From Epiperipatus broadwayi (taxonomy: Eukaryota > Onychophora > Udeonychophora > Euonychophora > Peripatidae): a stretch of 64,000 nucleotides of DNA. Shown piece by piece: positions 47,742-59,268 of this stretch; positions within the stretch are counted from its first letter, which is position 1; every line of letters starts with the position of its first letter. The notes under the pieces were generated by a model that did no database searches, had not been told where the DNA came from, and saw nothing but the letters and a program-made list of their open reading frames with translations. The stretch spans positions 62,001-126,000 of the forward strand of contig JAQFVV010001029.1 in assembly GCA_028023455.1 (NCBI GenBank), written 5' to 3'. Made by a program: the position numbers and the translations under genes.

Positions 47742-47866
47742 CGATCGTTTTTTCTTCCTCATATGTCATAGCATCAACTGGGAAGTGAACCCACTAACCC
47801 AGGACAACTACTTGTAAAGCAGCTGTCACTGGCCTCTTTGCCACCAATGCTTGACACGATCGTTTT
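47742..47866 (-). mobile_element. tRNA-derived SINE, minus strand, 10-bp TSD
   Basis: On the minus strand GCATTGGTGGCAAAGAGGCC gives the A-box region, GGGTTCACTTCC the B box, and an A-rich tail abuts the TSD. CGATCGTTTT occurs at 47742-47751 and 47857-47866. Confidence 0.88.
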
Positions 47867-49227
47867 AATTTTTTTTTATATATATGTGCATTTATTTTCT
47901 GTAAATAAATATTCAATTTAATCAAACAACTTCTCATTAATATTACATTTTTCATTATTTGAAATATTAACTGGATTAAATTATTTTTTTATATGTAATT
48001 GGTGGAGGGTGATAAAACAAAAAAGGGAATAATAAATAATAGATTTCACATTTAAATCATTTACCGTTTCACTTACTTAGTTTGATGAATTATTTATTCA
48101 TTAGCATGTAACTATAATTATTTTAATCAAAGTATTGACCCACTTATTAACCTGAGACAGAAAGAAATCATATAGTGAGCTAGACAGGGATAACTTACCG
48201 TGGAGTTGGATTGTTTCACCATTTATGTCCGAACATTAATTTATTAATATATACGATAATGATCTCATATTTGCACACTCTCTCGGGAAAGAAAAAGGAG
48301 AATAAACAATAAAGTTCTTGAGCGAGGATGGCGCAAAAGGCTGAATTAGAATATTTCAGGGCTTTTAAAGGTGTGCAAAATCCAAAAGTGATCAACGTTT
48401 AGTTAATCAGATGATTGTGGGATAATTTAACAGGGAAGGCTTCAATTGACCTAATTTTAGGTTGAATCTACTTCCTCAAATAATTCTTTTGAGATATTTT
48501 CTTCATATTTAACCAACAATATTTTCAGGGAATTATTATCGATTTTTCATTTAGCAACATACGTCACCTCATGCTCGGTGTGTATGTAGGTCGAAGGTAT
48601 ATAAGACCTGGGTGGAAACATCAGACCGGTTCAATATATATGATGACTGCATACATATATTTAGCATAAAAACATATATAGCAAAAAGAACATATTAAAA
48701 TTTTAATATAATTATTAGAAATTAAATATTGTATCTAAATATGATAATGGCAGGCTTAAATAAAATATTATAGTTATAAATAGAATGGCAGATTTACCTG
48801 AATAAATTAGAAAATGCATTTTTTCTAAGTCCAAATAAATATTTGTTTGTTTTTAATTTGCAGACTTTTTACAATCAATTTGAATTTGAATGAATTGTTT
48901 GCTTACATGAGTTCAATAATTTGTAAATACAAATAATTGCATGACTTTCAAATGTTGATTTAATAGTTCTGTTTTTAATGCAGGCAGCTTTCTTTTTAGA
49001 AATTGCAGGATGAAGTGTTATGTCATGGCTTACTATACTGCCAGACACCTTGTCTGTGAGCTTAATGGTTCCCAGACTAATTTAACTATAATAATTCCCC
49101 AGTAATGGATCAACTTTATTAGATTGAGATTAAATGCATTTTAATAATAATAATCTTAATTATTGCTAGTAAATATTACAAATCATATGTACATTTATAT
49201 ACATTACATATTTCTATACACATAGGC
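47867..49227. other. Intronic sequence, nothing firmly recognised
   Basis: A TATA-like TATATAAGACC near 48599 follows a GC-richer stretch. It could be a promoter or an LTR remnant, but no partner repeat or ORF supports either. Confidence 0.4.
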
Positions 49228-49400
49228 ATACACAAATAATAATCAAGATCAATATGACTTGTATAAGTCCTAGCTAGCTGTTCACATGTTCGGAGGCCAC
49301 AATTTGCACTGTCTTTTCATTGTTTCATTCCCTAAAGCTGATTGGCTCTTATTCCCATCTATCTGCTCAGGTGATTCTTCCTTTCACTGCTTGCATATGG
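49228..49400. repeat. Dispersed repeat R (copy 2)
   Basis: Shares ordered landmarks with 11925-12235, including GTCCTAGCTAGCTGTTCACA, GGAGGCCACAATTTG and GCTCAGGTGATTCTTCC. Confidence 0.55.
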
Positions 49401-49447
49401 TTTACATAAATTAAAACCATTACCTCTCTAAATAGCCAAAATAAGAG

Positions 49448-50000
49448 TTATAGATCACATGACCCCATCTCTTAAGCTTGTAAGTTATAAACAATGAGGA
49501 TTGCTGGCTCTGGCTAAGCATTTATCATAAAGTTTGTAGAGCAATTGGCAATCCTCATTGTTTATAACTTACAAGCTTAAGAGATAGGGTCATGTGATCT
49601 ATGACTCTTATTTTGACTATTTATAGTCTCTGCCACAGGTCTTATGTAATTTTATATTGCTAAAACTATTAATATATGGCATGGCTGAAGATCTATCAGC
49701 CCCATATAGCTATTTGAGTTGGATAGCTGGGTTTGAAGACATGTAGATGTCTGAAAATTTCAGATTTTCCACTCAATAGATAACTTTTAGATAAGTGCTT
49801 CGCTTTGGGTTGGTATTTTTAGATCTAATGTCTGAACCTACCCTGACACCTCTTTGAGGAGTGCCAAAGCATGAAACCATAGTCAGGGGTTGGGGGGGGG
49901 GGATTCCTGACAGAAGATATTTTAAGTCCTGGCTCTGGCTAAGCATTTATCATAAAGCTTGTAGAGGAATTGGCAATCCTCATTGTTCATTATCTCTCTA
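49448..50000 (+). repeat. Family A copy with inverted 5' extension
   Basis: An inverted piece of the unit end (CACATGACCCCATCTCTTAA to AACAATGAGGATTGC) precedes a direct unit end (GCAATCCTCATTGTTTATAA). A nearly full unit follows from TATGTAATTTTATATTGCTA near 49643. It is closer to the array at 1-1281 than to the copy at 21.6 kb. Confidence 0.9.
49834..49917 (+). ncRNA. Hammerhead relic, family A (C3 mutated)
   Basis: The core reads TTGAGGA in place of CTGAGGA, and stem III is ACC/AGT. C3 is invariant, so this copy should be inactive. Stem II and GAAA remain. Confidence 0.65.
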
Positions 50001-50449
50001 ACTTTAATTAATAAACTATTTTCAGCTTACAGTTTTTTCATCATGCAAGAAATCTAAATTCGAATTCCTTTAATCCCTCATTCTAATAATGCAGTCTTCT
50101 CTCATTAATTTAACTGCTTTTACTTTTAGAAAGTAATCTTTTTCTAATCTTGCAAAGTTATAAATAACTTTTCTTTCACTATTTTAAAAGAATCAGTCTT
50201 TTAAAATTCTATAATTCCTTTACAACATTATTTATTTTATTTATAAACTATTGAGTGTCCACATATATATCATGAAGCAATAGATATTCTCTGGGCATTG
50301 AATATCCAATTCCACTCTTTCAATTTTCTATAAGCTTGCTTCATTTTCATCATGATGTTCGTAAGATGTTATATCATTATCTTAGTATGACATTTGAACT
50401 TTCTTTTAACTTTCTCAATATAACTTTAAACATTAGTGGAGTAATTTGT

Positions 50450-50790
50450 TTTGCATTGATAAATTTCATCATCATCAACAACCATTATCAATCCACTGCA
50501 GGATGGTCTCTCCAAATTCAATCCATCTTCTCCGATCTTTAGCTTCTCTTCTTCACATCACCCCTGCACACTGTTATTTCATCCATCCATTTCACATGGG
50601 CTCTTTCTGGGTCTTTTATAATCTCTTGAAATCCAGTTTAAGATTTCAATTGTCCATCTATTATCATCCCTTCTAGCAATATGTCCAGCCCAACTCCACT
50701 TCAATCTTTTAATTTTTTCAATGAGGTCAGTAACACCTGTTTGTTTGATAAATTTACTTCATAATAAATTTAATCTTTCAATCAATATTT
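50450..50790 (-). pseudogene. LINE 3' end fragment
   Basis: On the minus strand the reading resembles the C-terminal tail of an endonuclease/RT non-LTR element: WTIEILNW, RDYKRPRKSP, then KWID/EI-like and DRRRWIE-like pieces in broken frames. It is followed by a CATCATCATCAACAACCATT 3' tail. The + strand ORFs here (50336-50676) are antisense artefacts. Confidence 0.6.
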
Positions 50791-51357
50791 TTCTCAAACC
50801 TTTTTTGGTTAGATGTGTCCCCCAAAATTACGGCTGTAATTATTATTACCTCATATGTTCCAATCAAAAAAATGTTATATTTTAGAATATTGATTAAAAA
50901 TGTTTAAAATTACTACAAAAAATTCATTTAATAAAATATTTTAATCAATTCATTTTTTTAAATTATAGTTTTATAGGTACAATACATAAAGACAATTTTA
51001 ATACTATGTTTAATATACACAAATACACATTTTTTTGAGCAAAACAAAACCTGTCAGATAATGTTCTTAATTTTTTTTTTCTTTTAACTACACATATGTA
51101 ATAATAAATAACATAAATCTCCTCCAATTTCTTCCAGTTAAAAACAAATAAGGTTTTAATTCCAGTAAACACATTCCATCACCGTAACCAAATAGTCTTT
51201 TCTTAATTAGTAAATGATGTGTGTTCAGGCAATTCTTTGCAATATTTCTTATATCTAATCTTATGGTATATATTCTTATATCAACTCCTTTACTTTTTTG
51301 CATTTCTCTTCATATATTCGTATATATTAATTTTTTTTATCATCTCCTCATATACAC

Positions 51358-51540
51358 TGTAATGTAACTTTTATATAATTCCTTCTTTATTTTTCTTACA
51401 GTTTCAACTGTCCTGCAGTCTTTATCAGAGTTGTAGAGAGAGGAGTGAAAGTTAGAGAGAGCTCTGATGAAGACTGCAGGACAGTCGAAACTGTAAGCAA
51501 AATAAAGAAAAGAATTATATAAAAATTGCATTGAAGTAGA
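51358..51540. repeat. Family D fold-back element with hammerhead-like arm
   Basis: The arms of ~65 bp are TATATAATTCCTTCTTTATT..CAACTGTCCTGCAGTCTT and the complementary AAGACTGCAGGACAGTCG..AAATAAAG.. region. The right arm has CTGATGA, GACTG/CAGTC around CAGGA, GAAAC and a TA site. Stem I is at most GCT/AGC (3 bp), so the ribozyme reading is tentative. Confidence 0.75.
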
Positions 51541-52279
51541 TATAAGATGATAAATTTTATTACTTATGGTATATACTCATAGCATTATATTAAATTTTAA
51601 AAATCTCAAAAATATAGATTATATTTAATCAAATCACAGATATGATATAGAATTATTCCATATAAAATTTCATATATCTCATCATTTGTCAAATGTTTAG
51701 AATCTGACACAAACTTTTATAGAGTTTGTCATGGAATAAGTTTGCTCTATCTAATTACAGTATAATCCATATTAGCTATACAGATTTTAGCCATTTCCAC
51801 CTCATATTCTGACTTACTGAAACTTTCTGCCTTCATTTTACAGTCCTTACATTGCTTATCTATTCATTTACTTTACATTCATTCACAGAATTGCATCCAT
51901 TTTTAATTCTTCCATGATCTATACATTTATTTTAATCTCTTCTATAATTTTTTCAACAAGTATAGAATATTTAACTATCATTAAATCAACTGAAAGCTGT
52001 TTTTTTTATTCTACATTCATTTAAATTTTTTTATAGGTTGCACTTATTTTAATCTATAAAATGCTTTTAATAAAATTCTTGTAATGCAATTTGGAGATAT
52101 GGAACCCACCTTCCTTATATCTATATCAGTGCTAATCTTCTTTGTATCACTACTGCTGAGGCCATGTGTCTATATTTGATGGTATAAATGTTTTATCATT
52201 GTGAAAATGCTTAAAGAATCGCTTTGTCATTATATAAATTCAAAACATTTATGGCAATTCATATTTTTTGAACTTCAAG

Positions 52280-52970
52280 AAAAGTTGCAGGAGTTATGAG
52301 AAGGAAGGAAGGAAATTTAAGTACCAAAAAAACTAAAGTAATATTTAATGGATTTTCTCTAAAAAATAAATACATAAAGATTCATACTGATGAATTAGAA
52401 GTTTACAACTACAAATGGCTTTGTCAGATTATTAATACATATGAAAACATAATAGATGATATTAATTTATAAAATTAAACTTGGATGGAATACTTTTGGA
52501 AGATATAATTTAATATTAAAAGATAATATGCCTGTATTTTTAAAAAGAAGGTTTTTAATAGATGTGTTTTACCAGTTCTTACTTATGAATTAGAAACTTG
52601 AATACTTAAGACAAGAACAATACCAAATTCAATGAAGAAATGGAGATGTATATTAGGAGTAATAAAAGAGATCAAAAGTAGAATACTTGTGTAAGAGCAC
52701 TAATAGATATCCCTGACATCATTGAAAGAGTTAAAGAACTAATATGGTATGAGATGACCATATCTTTAGAAAAAATAATAAAAGATGGATAGTTAAAATC
52801 TTAAACTAGTTTGCAAGAAATTGTAAAAGTCATAGAAAGAGGCCACAGTTGAAAGGGGTGGATAAAATAATAAAGTTTGCTAGTGTGGTGTGAAGAAAAC
52901 ATGCTATGAAATAGAGAAATTGAATTAAATTTTGAGATACCTTCATTCTTCAGTTGATGATGACTGAAAT
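52280..52970 (+). pseudogene. LINE reverse transcriptase C-terminal fragment
   Basis: Broken frames contain KTKVIFNGFSLKNK, LEVYNYKWLCQII, KRRVFNRCVLPVLTYELETW (after frame breaks) and LGVIKEIKSRI. This is the order expected after the FADD box of RTE/CR1-like LINEs (KTK, Y.YLG..I, C..P.L.YG.E.W, LG....D). Stops and shifts are numerous. It is probably related to the endonuclease fragment at 29.6 kb. Confidence 0.72.
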
Positions 52971-53018
52971 GTAAAATTTATTCGAGATATTGACTAATTA
53001 AATTTATATAGTAATATC

Positions 53019-53348
53019 TGATCTCTCATCCTTCTTATGTGAGTTTGCATAGATACTTTACGTGATCTGATCTCTCATCCTTCTTATGTTAGTTTACATA
53101 GATACTTTACATGATCTGATCTCTCATCCTTCATATGTGAGCTTACATAGGTACTTACATGATCTGATCTCTCATCCTTCTTATGTGAGCTTACATAGAT
53201 ACTTATATGATCTGATCTCTCATCCTGCTTATGTGAGTTCTCATAGATACTTGCATGATCTGATCTTTCATCCTTATGTGAGTTTACATAGATATTTACA
53301 TGATCTGATCTCTCATCTTCTCATGTTAGTTTACATAAGTACTTACGT
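53019..53348 (+). repeat. 48-bp minisatellite, ~7 copies
   Basis: The unit GATCTGATCTCTCATCCTTC plus TTATGTGAGTTTACATAGAT plus ACTTACAT is repeated head to tail. Because 48 is a multiple of 3 it creates an open frame (53086-53382) with a 16-residue repeat (HDLISHPSYVSLHRYL). The ORF is a by-product of the repeat, not a supported gene. It follows the LINE fragment directly. Confidence 0.92.
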
Positions 53349-54270
53349 AATGCTGCAAAAATATAGAAGGTATATAAAGTAAGTAAATAAAATATATAAA
53401 TCATAAAAAGGAATTAAATTTTCAAAATTAGTAGAGCAAAAATGTATAAAAAGAATGAAATTATGCAATTAAACATTCATCACAACTGGATAATGTTCAT
53501 GCACACACACACACATGATATATATATAATAGAAAATCATATAAGGTACAATACTAATCAAAATGACAAAATTTTACTAAAATTCTTCCACAGCCATGGA
53601 TTCATCCATTAACAAATAGACCTTTTCAAGTGAAATTCAACATAACACATACAACATTTATATATATACAAAACAAAATAGCCTTCCCATCATTCACTTC
53701 AAAAACTGACTTCCTTTAATATCAAAAGATCTAAGATCGATGGCGTCAGATTCAAGAAAATTTATTCATCAGAATTTCTTTTACTCTTTTTTTTTTCTTG
53801 TGGAAAAATTTTGTTGTTTTGGTTAATATTGTAATGCTATATGATTTTCTATTTTATAATTATTAGTATAGTTGTAGGCAGTATTTAAATTTATATGTGT
53901 GTAGAATATGTAAGGTAGACAGACTCATAAAAAAAATAATCCAGTCGAATAAAACTTAATGAACTGTAAAATGAACTACATGTGAATATTATAATTACTA
54001 TCGCTTATTGCAAATAGCAGTATTATTTTAATATAAATATCAACATAATATGAAAGATTGCTTAATTAAAATTGTATTCCTATTTTAATCCCTTTCCCTC
54101 TTGTTATTTATTTCTAAATTTACTTTTATATATATATTACCTTATTAATTAAATCGTTTGATGTGTTGACTAAATGTATAACATTAGTCAATATTGCACA
54201 TTTAAATGTGTTTTTATAAAGTACAACTATTATTGGAGAGAGAAGAAGATATCAAACATTACTTTAGATT

Positions 54271-54819
54271 CTCTAGATCAGTGTTCTTCAACCCTTGGTC
54301 CTCGGCCTGGCACCGGGCCGCGGAACTTTTCTGCAGGTCCGCGTGCTAGACGGGCAGTAAAAAGTTTGTAATAATAAATAATAAGAGTTTAAACTTTTAA
54401 TTAATATAGCCAATTTTTATTTATTTTTTCATCTCATTTTTACCCAATTAAAAAAAAAAAGAAAACAGAGCGAAAACAAAATCTAATCAATCATTCATAA
54501 ATTAATTTGTTTTTCTAGTTATCACGATGTTTATGGGAGGGGGGGAGGTAGAATTAAATTTTTTATTACTTTTCTAAAAAAATTTAAAAAAAAAGTTTTT
54601 TATTATAAAAACTCCATATATATATATAAAACTTTATCTTATATATTTAACATTGTTGTTTTGATCAGTTATAACAATTATGCTTATCTTTAAGAAAATT
54701 TATCTATAGACTTCTGCCGGTCTGCGAAATGTTATCCTTATTTTTGCTGGTCCGCGGAATTTTATCCTTATTTTTACCGGTCCGCAGGTGTGAAAAGGTT
54801 GAAGACCACTGCTCTAGAT
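54271..54819. mobile_element. hAT MITE with 8-bp TSD
   Basis: The element at 54279-54811 (533 bp) has inverted ends CAGTGTTCTTCAACC and GGTTGAAGACCACTG (14 of 15 match). It is flanked by perfect CTCTAGAT duplications at 54271-54278 and 54812-54819. It has GC-rich ends and an AT-rich middle, with no transposase. The + ORF 54174-54371 crosses its end and is not a gene. Confidence 0.95.
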
Positions 54820-55057
54820 ATAGATGAATAGAAACCAATCATGAAATAATAATGACCAACATTTTCGGAAAGATTGCAACAGATCTATATTATATGTAGA
54901 GAGAGCATTAATAATAAAATAAACAAACAGGCTAATGCTTAGGGTGCCGATTGATTGGAGGGAGGAACACATTCTTGCAGCTTTGTGTTGATGTAGGTTT
55001 ATTTCAATTATTTTGAATTTATTGTGGTTTGGAAGTCAATTATTTACTAACTGTTTA

Positions 55058-55465
55058 AAGAGGATTTGAACCCAGATTTTCAAGTTCCCTTCAGTCATCC
55101 ACTCCATTTTATACAACTGATTCACATGATCACATACATGTGACAAAGATAAATGATCTCCAATATACATATTTCATGCTGAACCAGCACTCATCAGTTG
55201 GACTGGACCCTCTCATATATATATATAGCCGATGCTTTGTTTATATTAAGATAGCAAATCTTCAGACTTTAATGGATAGGCTTCAATCTTCTTCATGCTC
55301 CAACTTGATTATATATATGTGTGGGAGATGATGATGATCTGAACCAACTGATGAGTGCTGGTTTAACATGATTATGTATGTGGTCGTGTGCATTATTTGT
55401 ATAAAATGGAGTGGATGACTGAAGGGGATCTTGAAAGTCTGGGTCCAAATCTCCTATAATTACAT
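55058..55465. repeat. Family C fold-back element, nearly complete, two ribozyme arms
   Basis: GGATTTGAACCCAGATTTTC is mirrored by AAAGTCTGGGTCCAAATCTCC. Each arm carries a hammerhead region. The minus-strand one has an intact core; the plus-strand one (about 55318-55370) has CTGATGAGTGCTGGTTT but loses its 3' half. Confidence 0.87.
55150..55215 (-). ncRNA. Type I hammerhead ribozyme, family C, intact core
   Basis: On the minus strand: CTGATGA, stem II GTGCTG/CAGCAT (closing G-U), GAAA, a 2-bp stem III (AT/AT around ATGT) and a TA cleavage site before TTGG. Predicted cleavage is between 55164 and 55163. Stem I pairs CCAA with TTGG and GGTC with GATC across an internal loop. It is the best preserved family C ribozyme here. 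Confidence 0.7.
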
Positions 55466-55610
55466 CTAGCTTAAGTGTATATATACTATACTTTTATTTA
55501 AAGACCATTAGCTGTTTAGTGATAAAATGAATAAGAAACATCAGTTTGGCTTGGCCACAGAACGAAAAAAAAAACTCATTAAGATTTTCCACCCACGCGT
55601 ATATATATAT

Positions 55611-58600
55611 TGTAACATAATAAATGAGTTCAAATAGAAATAACTAAGTAAAGGTTCAAAAATTAAAAGATGATCAAAAGATATTATTATATCTGAGTAA
55701 AGGAGTTCAAATATCAACAATTATAAGCCATTGTAGGGAAATTGTTAATAACCAGTATTTATATGAAATCACGTGAAGTGAGTACACTAGTAATTCAATA
55801 AAATATAACTCAGGTATACAGGCAGTAGGTTTTATCCACTTTCATTTCTTGGTTTGATGTTAAGTGCATGTTTAAACAAATACTAAGTGAATATGGTCTA
55901 GCAGGGCGCCACTAGATTATCTGAATCTAGACATGGTTATATCTGATAACCTTTCACATGTACCGGGTTTGAATCCCTTTTTGGTACTTTATTTCTAATA
56001 AAAATGAGAGATTTTGCTTTTTGAGCCATATCACTATAAGCACTAATAGTTAGGTAAAAGTAAAACATCTTTAAACCAAAGTGGAGTATATTAGACATAA
56101 ATCATTTCTCAGATCTTAACATAACAAATGTGTTTCAATATTTTATAAGTTCACTAGCTCAGATTATATATAACTAATTTAGGATGGCAATTCACTCATC
56201 CTTGCATGAAATAGATGATGGGATGTGGTTATAATAATACTAAGAAATCACTAAATATTATGAAATCAATATTTATTTATGGCCTTTAAACAGTTAAACA
56301 GCTCATTAATTAAAACGTTGATGACGATGATGATGATGATGATAATAATAACGATAATGACAAGGGTTTCAATTACAGCTCTAGGACTAAGCCTAAACAT
56401 AAAACTAAATTTTATAAAGAGATTCCTAATTATTGCTTAATTTTAGCATATTTACTTATATCTTAAATAACTAATATTCAACCATTGATGATGATGAATA
56501 ATCACACTTAACAAAGACTACACTTAATGAAATATATACGCCTCGTTTAATAAAACAAACTAATATTTATTACTACATTTCTAACATATACAGAAAAATT
56601 TCTAGATAATATGAAAATTGACATGAATAATAATAATTGATTATATTACAATCCTCAGATTAATTTTAAGTTCTTCCCCCTTTCCCTTCAAATGTATTTT
56701 GTATTAAGTTGGACGTCACATTGACCATGAAAAGTATTTCAAGACAAAAAATATTATCTGCTCATTAGCACACATACTTTAAAATTCAACATGTAAATAG
56801 AATAAAAAAAAATGTTAGTAAAATTGAAAGAGCAAGTTTTAGAAAAAAGTTTTAAATTATTTTCTCCCCCTCCCTTCCAAGCGCTGAAATCTATACCGAA
56901 CTTGAAACAAAATAATTCAATATTCTAATACTACTCATTATTCCTCATTCAATCGCAATTATACACATATAAAATATCATTATGTATGTGCGTGTTTTAT
57001 CCCATGATAACAAAATATTATTTAAAACCCAAAATAATAATAATATATTAGTTAAAACTAAAATCATAATACCATAAAAAAAAAATGTTTTACACATTAA
57101 TATTGTAAAATTAATAAACAAATCATTTTCATACATTCAAGATCATTTATGAAGCTCAAAGTTATTATTAGTAAGACATTCTTGTTTTAATCGATCTGAA
57201 TAGTCTTTAAAAGTTCTTTAAATAAAAATATACCACTTTATTGCTAAAATGTTTATTAAGACTGATATCATAAAGAAAATAGATATAAAAAGTCATATTA
57301 CCGATCTTTTGTTTGTGGCGAATTTTCAAGGGTTCAAACTTGTCTATATTTCTGCAGCTACTATGTGGGAACAATCTCTTTCTTGAGGTGTATAACTATT
57401 TAATGATGATGACTCTATTGAGGTTATTTGCTTTAGTGGACAATTTGGAAATCATTATATTAATTTTTCTTCTCTTCCTGTCAAGCATGTGGATGAAATA
57501 CAGCAGTTGTTTTCCCATTTGTAAATTTTCTTGAGTTTAAAATCAGTTGTTGTAACAATTAATTGGACTTGATGATTAATATTTCTCAGTAGATTAATTC
57601 ATCTTCTTTGAATGCAGGTGAATGCTTTCTTCCTTCTATTAAAAACATCTTATTTATCTGGTCAGTTGAAAGGTGTAGAATATTATTTAGACACATCTTT
57701 CCTTTCCTATGTGATGTGCAGCTTCCCCAGATGGTCGGGCAAATGGAATATACATATAATTTTTCTAGCAAGCCATTTTTTTTTATTTTCAACGTTCAAT
57801 ATTATAGTTTAATAATCTGAATCAATCACAATAATAATAATAAATCAAGACAGCTTTTTATATCCAATTTTTAGCTACCTTAACCAATCAGAGATAGCAT
57901 CACTTGCTATTTTTGGACAAATTTGTTTTAATTAGATCTCTAATTTATTTTCAACCAAAGTATTTTTCAACTGAAAAGTTTAATCCTTTTTCCAGACACT
58001 TTTGTTTTAAAAAAAAAAAATAGACTCAATTCTTATTTCCTTTCTTTTGTTTTTTTTTTCTTCCTTTTAACATCCAGGTAACACTTCAACATCCAGGTAA
58101 CACTTCAAATCTTTGAGCTTCCTTCTTTAGATCTTGATAAGACAAATTCAATTTTTAGAGTTCTGACTCATTATGAGCTTTCAAAGTGACAATCATTTAC
58201 AAAAAAAAATTACTACAAAGATCGATATCTGATTAAACAGATTTCCTCTTTTAACAAAAAAAAAATTGTACAAAAAAAATAATTTGACAGATTTAATACT
58301 TCCTTTTCTTTCAATATTTAGGAAATGTAAATTTTTGTATGTAATGTACACACATCCTTCATTCTTTCAAATCATTCATAAACTATCCTTAAATAATATA
58401 ATTGCTAGCCTAGTAATTATAACCCAATTATTTAATTAAATCTGTAACTTTTAAATCCCACTTATAATTAAAGAAAAGCAAAATAGAAGTATAGAATAAA
58501 ATGTTAGAATTGATCAAGCATAGCTTAGTTTTAAAGAAAGTTAAAATGTTGAATATTTGAAATATAAAACAAATAAATAATTTACACATACATTGCCTAT

Positions 58601-58882
58601 ATGTATGCATTATAACTTTGCTTTTTAACAGAAAATTTAAATATTAAATAGTTTAAATGTGTGTATTACCTTTCTATCAACACACAAACAAGTAAAGCAT
58701 GTAATTGTTGACCCATTCTTTCTCTGTTTAAAGCTTTTGAAATTTTGATCTGGAAGGGTTTGAACTTGGATGCCCTACAGCTTCTTTTATGATTATATAA
58801 AATTGTGATGATGATTTTTGGTTTACCTTTTCTACATGCACATTACTATAAATTTGGCTAGTGACCAAATTGTAATGGCACA
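55611..58882 (-). repeat. 3' LTR of the gag-only element (inferred 3272 bp)
   Basis: On the + strand it runs from TGTAACATAA (55611) to ATGGCACA (58882), so both ends follow the TG..CA rule. The first ~1306 bp are verified against the other LTR. The far boundary is inferred from the polypurine tract directly beyond it. It contains a GATGATGATG/AATAATAACG microsatellite near 56320. The small ORFs on both strands (56945-57820) show no known motif. Confidence 0.72.
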
Positions 58883-58883
58883 A

Positions 58884-58897
58884 CTTTCTCCCCCTTC
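58884..58897 (-). other. Polypurine tract
   Basis: The minus strand reads GAAGGGGGAGAAAG, immediately before TTGTGCC, where the 3' LTR begins with TG. Confidence 0.72.
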
Positions 58898-59268
58898 GGA
58901 TAAAATCATCAGCACTTTTGTTTTAACTATATTTTTAAAAAAAATCTTAACTAATAAATACACTAATAATAATAAACACTTATAATATATATATAAAATT
59001 AACTACTGCTAAATATATTTTTCAAAAAAAAAAAACCTAAAAATAATTTATTTGGAGATCTTTGCCAGGCTATTCTGCTGAAGTATAAAGGATCAAACTC
59101 CTAGCATTATAGGTCCCCTTATTTCCCTAAAGAGCAGCAAGCATAAAGGCATTCTCTCCTATTTTCTTGGTAATTTGGAATGGCTTTTTCTTTTCAAACC
59201 ATATTGTGGTCTGCATAAAAATTGCACATGTACATTCAGTCCCTTTTGAGATCTTTATTTTTTTTTTT

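Noticed and set aside
48590-48625. TATATAAG resembling a TATA box
   Set aside because: No downstream coding sequence, LTR partner or other core promoter element could be supported in AT-rich DNA.
50336-50676. Two + strand ORFs of 68 and 76 aa
   Set aside because: They are antisense to a decayed LINE 3' end on the minus strand.
53086-53382. 98-aa ORF with 16-residue repeats
   Set aside because: It is explained entirely by a 48-bp minisatellite; no start context or homology.
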